Source of the DNA: an uncultured Clostridia bacterium
Lineage (GTDB): Bacteria; Bacillota; Clostridia; Lachnospirales; Lachnospiraceae
Assembly (NCBI GenBank): GCA_946623485.1
Contig: CAMORF010000130.1
Location: 1 to 6,642 of the forward strand
DNA: 6,642 nt
Direction: 5' to 3'
This document shows, piece after piece, positions 1 to 5,218 of this stretch. The notes beneath the pieces were generated by a model that saw only the letters and a list, made by a program, of their open reading frames with translations, was not told the DNA's origin and did no database searches. The first letter of the stretch is position 1. Each line of letters opens with the position of its first letter. The position numbers were made by a program, and so were the translations under genes.

Positions 1-43
1 AATGGTGAGAAGGATTGTTGCAAAGAAGGAAAGGCAAGGATGA
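1..43 (+). CDS. 3' end of an upstream gene (partial), overlapping the next start
   Basis: The frame whose codons begin at position 2 is open from the left edge and stops at TGA 41-43. It encodes a short basic tail reading MVRRIVAKKERQG. The stop overlaps the start codon of the next gene in an ATGA (40-43), the usual arrangement for translationally coupled genes in one operon. Only 13 residues are visible, so no function can be given; a Lys/Arg-rich end would suit a membrane protein with a cytoplasmic C terminus, but that is speculation. The ATG at position 2 is probably internal. The alternative is that this is non-coding leader. Another frame is closed by TGA at 6-8, and the third is the downstream gene's own frame. 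Confidence 0.45.
   Translation, partial: MVRRIVAKKERQG
25..34 (+). promoter_or_regulatory. Ribosome binding site for the membrane protein gene
   Basis: The purine run GAAGGAAAGG lies 5 to 9 bases before ATG 40, depending on which AAGG is counted. It matters because the reading frame of this gene is open to the left edge of the window, so the start is not fixed by an upstream stop. The site, together with the ATGA overlap, favours 40 as the start. Confidence 0.6.
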
Positions 44-1725
44 AGACAGTTGCTCAGTGGTTGGAAAGGAACAGGGGAAAGGTATGGTTTGCGGTTTGCG
101 TGAATCTGCTGATGCTTGTGCTGTGTCTGCTTTTGATGCGTCCGGTATTCGATTCCAACGATGATTTTAACATTGCGATGTTTGTCAACCGTGCGCGTCC
201 GATTCAGGATCCGCACTGGCTTTACGCCAACTGGATCCTCGGTTCCATCTGTGCCTTTGCATACCGGATCACGAATATGCTTCCCTGGTATGGCCTGATG
301 CAGTATGCGGGATTGTTTGTGGCGTTTACGGCAGCCTTCTGGGTGATCCAGAAAGTTTTTCAGACAGGAGCGGCGTTAGTCCTTTCGATGACACTGCTCA
401 ATTTTTTTGCGGCAGAATCTTATATTAATATTCAGTTTACAAGGACTGCTGGCGTTCTGTCGGCCTGCGGCCTCTTTCTTGTTGTCTATGCCATCATAGG
501 AGAGAAGATCCGGCTGATTCCAATGGTGATCGGGATCGGGATCACTGCATATGGATACATGTACCGCCATCTGGAGGCTGACCTGATCTTTGCGCTGTGG
601 GGCATCTTTGGTGTGTATCTCCTGCTTCGTCTGAAGGATGCCGCAAAAGGGGAGGCGCTCAGGCGGGCGGCCAGATACCTGATTGTCTTTGCCCTGACGC
701 TCGGGGTCTGTTTCGGCTTCCGGCTGGCAGACCGTTATGCCTACAGCAAGGCTCCGGAATCAGCCCAATATGAAAAGATCAATGATGCAAGGGCAACCCT
801 TACGGATTATGGGTTTCCGAAGTATGAAGAGCATACGGAACTGTTTGAATCGCTGGGAATCTCTTTCCATGCGTATAAGCTCTTTTCAAAATGGAATTTT
901 TATGATCCGGATGTATTCACGCTTGAGAAGATGAACGCGCTGATTGAAGTACAGAAGCGCAAGGCAGTTTCCTGGGATACAATCGGGGAATTCTTTCAGG
1001 TGTATCCGTACAAATGGTTTGAGAATCCCATGTTTTATTGCTTCCTTGTCATGCTGGTCATCGCGCTTTTGCATGGGAAAAGGGGATGGGAAAGAGCAGC
1101 GGAGATCATTTTGCTGATCCTGGCTCTGATTGCGCTGTTCTATTATATGTTCCTCCAGGGAAGGTTTAACCTTGCCAGGGTGGATGATCCGGTGTGGCTG
1201 GCAGGCTGCCTGATCCTGGTCTTTCTGATCTCTCCGGAACGGTTCAAGCTTCCGCTGCGGTATGCGGTGACGGGAGCCATGGTGCTGTTTGTGGTCAACC
1301 AGGGGCATTGGTCGGAATACTGGAGGCACAATACACAAAGTCAGGAACAGAAGCGGCTGCAGGCGGCGGATTTTATCGCAAAGGTCGCTTCCGACCAGGA
1401 GCATCTGTACCTGACCAAGGCAGGGCTCTATGCGATTTCGCCCGGATATGGCCCGCTTTCTCTGGTTCCTCTTGATGTGGCCTCCAATATGGGAGTGCTT
1501 GGCGGCTGGCCGTCAGGAAGCCCGGCATATAAGGCAGCTTTGGCAAAATATGGCGTGACGAATCCATACCGTGACTGCATCAACAATGAGAAGGTATACC
1601 TGATCGACAATGATATCAATCTTACGCTGAATTATATCCGTGAGTATTACGATATGAATGCGCAGGCAATAGAGGCGGGCCTCTTTGACGAGAAGAATAT
1701 GATGTACCAGATTGTATCAGAATAG
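40..1725 (+). CDS. Polytopic membrane protein, putative GT-C type glycosyltransferase
   Basis: This 561-residue protein has about ten or eleven hydrophobic segments, roughly at residues 14-33, 86-104, 110-124, 136-153, 156-172, 180-197, 212-228, 330-344, 352-372, 384-398 and 405-419. A large polar loop spans about 229-329 and a soluble C-terminal part about 420-561. Just after the first helix is DSNDDFNI (D38, D41, D42); an acidic pair in the first extracytoplasmic loop is the catalytic hallmark of many GT-C enzymes that take sugars from polyprenyl phosphate. I infer a role in transferring a lipid-linked sugar to an outer-face acceptor, GtrII-like in concept. The family 2 transferase at 4161-5165 in the same operon could make the donor. 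Overall family identity is not certain: a flippase, polymerase or uncharacterised membrane protein remains possible. The gene starts in an ATGA overlap and ends 13 bases before the next gene. Confidence 0.6.
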   Translation: MKTVAQWLERNRGKVWFAVCVNLLMLVLCLLLMRPVFDSNDDFNIAMFVNRARPIQDPHWLYANWILGSICAFAYRITNMLPWYGLMQYAGLFVAFTAAFWVIQKVFQTGAALVLSMTLLNFFAAESYINIQFTRTAGVLSACGLFLVVYAIIGEKIRLIPMVIGIGITAYGYMYRHLEADLIFALWGIFGVYLLLRLKDAAKGEALRRAARYLIVFALTLGVCFGFRLADRYAYSKAPESAQYEKINDARATLTDYGFPKYEEHTELFESLGISFHAYKLFSKWNFYDPDVFTLEKMNALIEVQKRKAVSWDTIGEFFQVYPYKWFENPMFYCFLVMLVIALLHGKRGWERAAEIILLILALIALFYYMFLQGRFNLARVDDPVWLAGCLILVFLISPERFKLPLRYAVTGAMVLFVVNQGHWSEYWRHNTQSQEQKRLQAADFIAKVASDQEHLYLTKAGLYAISPGYGPLSLVPLDVASNMGVLGGWPSGSPAYKAALAKYGVTNPYRDCINNEKVYLIDNDINLTLNYIREYYDMNAQAIEAGLFDEKNMMYQIVSE

Positions 1726-1730
1726 GAGAG
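1724..1730 (+). promoter_or_regulatory. Ribosome binding site that fixes the first ATP-grasp start
   Basis: AGGAGAG overlaps the stop codon of the membrane protein gene (TAG 1723-1725) and lies 8 bases before ATG 1739. It selects this ATG over an in-frame TTG at 1712, which would sit upstream of the site, inside the preceding gene, and add nine residues not typical of the family. Confidence 0.8.
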
Positions 1731-1738
1731 TTGGGTGC

Positions 1739-2938
1739 ATGAAAAAATTAATGCTGCTGGGGGGAACCAGGTTTGTGCTCCCGGCAATCGAGGCGGCGCA
1801 CAGGCTTGGTGCATATGTGATCACCTGCGACTATCTTCCGGGCAATTATGCCCACAGGTTCAGTGATGCGTATTGCAATGTATCTACGATTGACAGTGAG
1901 GCTGTGCTGAAAGCGGCCGAGGAGCTTCAGATCGATGGGATCCTGTCCTACGCGTCGGATGCGGGGGCGGTGTCGGCAGCCTATGTGGCCCGCGCTATGA
2001 ACCTTCCGGGCAATCCGTTTGAATCCGTCTCGATCCTGCAGAATAAAGGACGGTTCCGAAGCTACCTGAAAGAGCATGGGTTCCATGTCCCCAGGGCTAA
2101 GGCGTATGATTGCGCGCAGGATGCTGCTATGGACCGCGGCAGCTGGGAGTACCCGGTGATCGTGAAGCCGACGGACAGCGCAGGGAGCAAAGGAGTTTCC
2201 CGGATAGATTCTCCTGATGGAATGGAAGCTGCAGCCGGCCTCGCCCAGGCTGCATCCATAGAAGGAAGGCTGATTGTGGAGCAGTTCATTCCGCAGGCAG
2301 GCTATTCCACAGACAGTGACAGTTTCTCCATCAACAGCGAGCTCGTTTTCTGCACCTTCAATGACCAGATGTTTGACAGCAGGGCAAAAAACCCATATGC
2401 TCCGGCAGGGTTCATGTGGCCGTCCACGATGCCTGTTCCTGCGCAGAAGGAGCTGCAGAGTGAGATTGCGCGCCTGATCCGGGAATTGGATGTGGGTACC
2501 TCCATCTATAATATTGAGACCCGGCTGGGGGAGGATGGGACGGCCTATATCATGGAACTCTCGCCCCGGGCAGGAGGAAACCGTCTGGCGGAAATGCTTC
2601 GGTATGCGACAGGACAGGATATCATCCGTTCGACGGTGCAGAGCGCACTGGGGATGCCCATCGATCCGATCCCGACACAGCCTGAGTACAACGGTTTCTG
2701 GGGAGAGGCGATCCTTCACAGCAAGCAGGACGGGTTCTACGAAGGGATCACTGTCGAAGGGGACGCGAAACGATGTGCGGTGGAGATTGACATGCATGTT
2801 GAGAAGGGAGACCGGGTGCATCGTTTTGCCAGTGGCAGAGATGAAATCGGAACACTGGTTCTTCATTGTTCCAGCAGGGAGGAACTGGAAGGGATTCTCA
2901 GGAACATTGATTCCATGGTACAGATCAGGGTGAAGTAA
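1739..2938 (+). CDS. ATP-grasp ligase (first of a tandem pair)
   Basis: This 399-residue protein has the ATP-grasp layout. An N-terminal pre-ATP-grasp Rossmann-like part (MKKLMLLGG, about 1-100) is followed by the ATP-binding lysine region (K103 in QNKGRF). Next come VIVKPTDSAGSKGV (K143 and a glycine-rich loop, 141-153) and the hinge EQF (E181). The metal and phosphate site is NIE (E260) and MELSPRAGGN (E273, R277, N281). A C-terminal module has GDRV and GRDEIG (357-371). Enzymes of this superfamily activate a carboxylate as an acyl phosphate and join it to an amine or other nucleophile; PurK, PurT, carbamoyl phosphate synthase and D-Ala ligase share the fold. The substrate is not readable here. 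Position between glycosyltransferase genes suggests making an amide-linked precursor for a surface polymer, acting in the cytosol (inference). The next gene starts one base after the stop, so the two are probably coupled. Confidence 0.88.
   Translation: MKKLMLLGGTRFVLPAIEAAHRLGAYVITCDYLPGNYAHRFSDAYCNVSTIDSEAVLKAAEELQIDGILSYASDAGAVSAAYVARAMNLPGNPFESVSILQNKGRFRSYLKEHGFHVPRAKAYDCAQDAAMDRGSWEYPVIVKPTDSAGSKGVSRIDSPDGMEAAAGLAQAASIEGRLIVEQFIPQAGYSTDSDSFSINSELVFCTFNDQMFDSRAKNPYAPAGFMWPSTMPVPAQKELQSEIARLIRELDVGTSIYNIETRLGEDGTAYIMELSPRAGGNRLAEMLRYATGQDIIRSTVQSALGMPIDPIPTQPEYNGFWGEAILHSKQDGFYEGITVEGDAKRCAVEIDMHVEKGDRVHRFASGRDEIGTLVLHCSSREELEGILRNIDSMVQIRVK
2927..2933 (+). promoter_or_regulatory. Ribosome binding site for the second ATP-grasp gene, inside the end of the first
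   Basis: AGGGTGA lies within the last codons of the first ATP-grasp gene, 6 bases before ATG 2940. It is a modest match to the anti-Shine-Dalgarno sequence. With stop and start separated by a single base, translation of the second gene probably depends on ribosomes finishing the first. Confidence 0.5.
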
Positions 2939-2939
2939 G

Positions 2940-4139
2940 ATGGATAGAAAAAAACTTCTGGTTCTGGGAGCCAGCTATTCCCAGATACCGCTGTTTCAGG
3001 CAGCGAAGAGACTTGGTATTGAGACCTTTGCGGTGACTGTCCCGGGACCTTATCAGGGGATTGCATATGCAGATCATGTTGTGTATGCTGACATCACGAA
3101 GCCGGAGGAGGTATATGAAGCCGTCAGGGATCTTGGCGCGGGAGCTGTGACGACATGCTGCATGGATGTGGGAACCCGGACACTTGGCTTTCTGTGCAGT
3201 GAGCTTGGCCTCCCGGGACCCGGGATGCGTGCTGCCGGCGCGGCACGGGATAAGTCCTTGCAGAAGAAGATTTATCAGGAAAATGGTATCCCGACGGCAG
3301 AGTACGCGATTGTATCCGATGAAGCGCAGCTTGAGGCGGCGATGGAGCAGATCGGATTTCCGCTGATGATCAAGGCGGTAGACCTGATGGGAAGCCGCGG
3401 AGTGTTCCGTGCGGATCATCCGGATGAGGCGCGGGGCTTCTTCCGGGAAAGCATGAAAGAGACACAGAAGCCCTACTGTATCGTGGAGCGGTTTCTTCAG
3501 GGCGTCATGTTCGGCGTGGAGGGGATGATCGGTCCGGATGGAAACCTGGTTTTCTTCCTGCCGCTGGGAAATGACCTGCATGACGGGAATCCCCCATTCC
3601 CGCAGGGACATTATGTTCCGTGGGAACGAAGCGGCCAGCTGTCCGGAAGGATCCGGGAGATGGTGCAGAAAACGGCACGCGCATTGGATTTTCGCAGCTG
3701 CGCCTTTGACATGGATTGTATGTTCGCGGATGACGAGTGCTATGTCATTGAAGCTACGCCGCGCTGCGGGGCGACAGGGATCGCTGATACCGTCAGCCTG
3801 TACTACGGGATTGATTATTTTGAGGCGATGGTGCGCTGCGCCTTTGGCGAAGATGTCAGCGGCATGTTCCAGGCGCAGGAGACCGGGAAGATTGTTCCGA
3901 ATGCGTCCTGGCTCATCAGCGCTCCGTCTGACGGAGTGATCGCGTCCATACAGATCCCGGAAAAGCTTCCGGAGGGGGTGACGGACCTGACCTTTAATGT
4001 GAAGCCGGGGGATTCTGTGCGGCGGATGCGAAACGGGAGAGACAGGATCGGACAGCTGATTGTGAAAGGCTCCGGTCCGGATGAGTGTCATGAGACCATC
4101 CGGAGGGTGCTGGACGGGATTCAGATCACGGTGAAGTGA
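2940..4139 (+). CDS. ATP-grasp ligase (second of a tandem pair)
   Basis: Also exactly 399 residues and of the same fold as its upstream neighbour, but strongly diverged. Visible elements are the N-terminal KKLLVLGAS strand-turn, the ATP-binding lysine in RDKSLQK (K105), and MIKAVDLMGSRGV (K145 plus glycine-rich loop, 143-155). These are followed by VERF (E183), a loop HDGNPPFPQGHYVP (214-227), FDMD (D257, D259) and IEATPRCGATG (E271, R275). The C-terminal GDSV/GRDRIG module (357-371) aligns residue for residue by number with the first protein. It should bind ATP and metal, activate a carboxylate as acyl phosphate and ligate it to a nucleophile in the cytosol. The loop at 214-227 and the residues after E271 differ from the first enzyme, so the two probably use different substrates (inference). 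There is a one-base gap to the gene before, and 21 bases to the glycosyltransferase start. Confidence 0.87.
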   Translation: MDRKKLLVLGASYSQIPLFQAAKRLGIETFAVTVPGPYQGIAYADHVVYADITKPEEVYEAVRDLGAGAVTTCCMDVGTRTLGFLCSELGLPGPGMRAAGAARDKSLQKKIYQENGIPTAEYAIVSDEAQLEAAMEQIGFPLMIKAVDLMGSRGVFRADHPDEARGFFRESMKETQKPYCIVERFLQGVMFGVEGMIGPDGNLVFFLPLGNDLHDGNPPFPQGHYVPWERSGQLSGRIREMVQKTARALDFRSCAFDMDCMFADDECYVIEATPRCGATGIADTVSLYYGIDYFEAMVRCAFGEDVSGMFQAQETGKIVPNASWLISAPSDGVIASIQIPEKLPEGVTDLTFNVKPGDSVRRMRNGRDRIGQLIVKGSGPDECHETIRRVLDGIQITVK

Positions 4140-4149
4140 AGCAGAATGC

Positions 4150-4155
4150 AGGAGG
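4150..4155 (+). promoter_or_regulatory. Consensus ribosome binding site that fixes the glycosyltransferase start
   Basis: A perfect AGGAGG lies 5 bases before ATG 4161. An upstream in-frame ATG at 4146 would place this site inside the gene and has no comparable purine run before it, so 4161 is the better start. The product then begins MLVSVVIPCYN, as usual for family 2 glycosyltransferases. Confidence 0.88.
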
Positions 4156-4160
4156 TTCAG

Positions 4161-5165
4161 ATGCTGGTTTCCGTTGTGATACCGTGCTATAACTCGGAAA
4201 GGTCGATCGGAAAGCTGGTCGACCTTTGTATGGAGTCTTTCTCAAAGTGGGATGGTTATGAGTGCGAGATGGTGCTGGTGAACGACTGCTCTCACGATGA
4301 TACCTATCGGGAAATCCTGAAATGTGTCGGGAAATACCCGAATCAGGTCACCGGCGTCGATTTTTCAAAGAATTTCGGACAGCATGCGGCGTTGCTGGCC
4401 GCGATGCAGTATGTACGCGGAGAACTGGTGGTAGGCATGGATGATGATCTTCAGAATCATCCGGATCAGATCATCCAGTTTCTGGAGAAAATGGACGAGG
4501 GCTATGATGTGGTCTTCGGGGTTTACCGGAAGCGGCAGTTTGGCTGGTTTAAGAATCTCACAAGCAGGATCAGCCAGTTTTTGATGGTCAGGCTTGTAGA
4601 GCGCCCAAAGGGAATCGAGATGAGTAATTTCTGGTGTGCGCGCAGATTCGTGACAGACGAGATGATCCGCTACCGGGGAAATGATGCGCTGATCCAGCCG
4701 TTATTCGCCAGAACGACCTCGCATATGGCGGATATTTCTCTGGAGCATTTTGAACGGCAGTTTGGAAGATCGAATTATAACTTCCGGAAAGCCTTCCGTC
4801 TGTTCATGACCTTTATGGATTACTCGACCGTTCCGCTGCGGATCTCCAATTTCTTCGGAATCCTTTTTTCGATTGCCGGATTTATCGCGACGATTGCATT
4901 AATCATTCATAAGTTCGTTGATCCGACCGTACAGACCGGATGGTCATCCTTGATGTGCCTGATGCTGATCATTTCAGGGATCGTTTTCCTGATGATCGGC
5001 GTAGTCGGAGAATATCTTGGAAAGCTGATCAGTGCATCGACCAATAAGCCCCTGTATGTTGTCAGGCAGGTCACCCGGACCGGAGAGGGAGAGGCTGCGG
5101 GATGGAAAAAGGATGACTCTGCCGCCCAGGCAGAAGAAAAAAACGGTTCATGCAAAGAAGAATAG
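4161..5165 (+). CDS. Family 2 glycosyltransferase, polyprenyl-phosphate sugar transferase type
   Basis: This 334-residue protein belongs to the GtrB/ArnC/dolichol-phosphate-mannose-synthase branch. The GT-A domain starts at SVVIPCYN (4-11) and contains VNDCSHDDT (40-48), which binds the nucleotide sugar. The metal site is MDDDLQNHP (93-101; D94-D96, Q98). FGRSNYNFRKAF (201-212) matches the conserved region before the membrane part. Two hydrophobic helices follow at about 232-250 and 262-286, then GEYLGKLI and PLYVVRQV, typical of the family end. The last 30 residues are polar and Lys/Glu-rich. The expected reaction is transfer of a sugar from a nucleotide donor to undecaprenyl phosphate on the cytoplasmic face of the membrane. 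The sugar cannot be told from sequence. The multi-spanning protein at 40-1725 is a plausible user of the product, as in GtrB/GtrII-type systems (inference). No dedicated flippase gene is visible in the window. Confidence 0.9.
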   Translation: MLVSVVIPCYNSERSIGKLVDLCMESFSKWDGYECEMVLVNDCSHDDTYREILKCVGKYPNQVTGVDFSKNFGQHAALLAAMQYVRGELVVGMDDDLQNHPDQIIQFLEKMDEGYDVVFGVYRKRQFGWFKNLTSRISQFLMVRLVERPKGIEMSNFWCARRFVTDEMIRYRGNDALIQPLFARTTSHMADISLEHFERQFGRSNYNFRKAFRLFMTFMDYSTVPLRISNFFGILFSIAGFIATIALIIHKFVDPTVQTGWSSLMCLMLIISGIVFLMIGVVGEYLGKLISASTNKPLYVVRQVTRTGEGEAAGWKKDDSAAQAEEKNGSCKEE

Positions 5166-5218
5166 AAGAAACCGGAATGGCGTGTCGGGACTCCGTCATC
5201 ATTTACAAGGGAGGTTAT
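5166..5218 (+). other. Intergenic gap, widest in the window
   Basis: These 53 bases separate the glycosyltransferase from the secreted hydrolase. The only clear element is the ribosome binding site at 5207-5214. I find no hairpin followed by a T run and no convincing -35/-10 pair, so read-through from the upstream genes is the simplest reading, though a weak internal promoter cannot be excluded by eye. Confidence 0.5.
5207..5214 (+). promoter_or_regulatory. Ribosome binding site for the secreted hydrolase gene
   Basis: AAGGGAGG, containing GGAGG at 5210-5214, lies 4 bases before ATG 5219. The spacing is a little short but usable. The signal peptide that begins at this ATG independently supports the start. 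Confidence 0.8.

Noticed and set aside
526..545. Repeated GGGATC units with a partial inverted repeat.
   Set aside because: They encode an Ile-Gly-Ile-Gly-Ile stretch of a membrane helix; codon repetition explains the pattern.
1712..1738. TTG at 1712 as start of the first ATP-grasp gene.
   Set aside because: The AGGAGAG site at 1724-1730 lies downstream of it and points to ATG 1739; the extra nine residues do not fit the family's N terminus.
1748..2866. Long open frame on the minus strand opposite the first ATP-grasp gene.
   Set aside because: The predicted product is rich in Arg, His, Pro and Cys with no recognisable motif, and the plus strand carries a clear enzyme. Such shadows are common opposite GC-rich genes.
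3212..3224. Two adjacent CCCGGG palindromes separated by one base, a possible operator.
   Set aside because: They lie well inside the second ATP-grasp gene and encode part of a Leu-Pro-Gly-Pro-Gly turn expected in the pre-ATP-grasp domain.
2925..4091. Long open frame on the minus strand opposite the second ATP-grasp gene.
   Set aside because: Same kind of antisense shadow: Arg/His-rich, no domain, and it lies opposite a well-supported gene.
4146..4160. ATG at 4146 as start of the glycosyltransferase.
   Set aside because: AGGAGG at 4150-4155 would then be coding, and the product would carry five residues before the usual N-terminal strand. ATG 4161 fits better.
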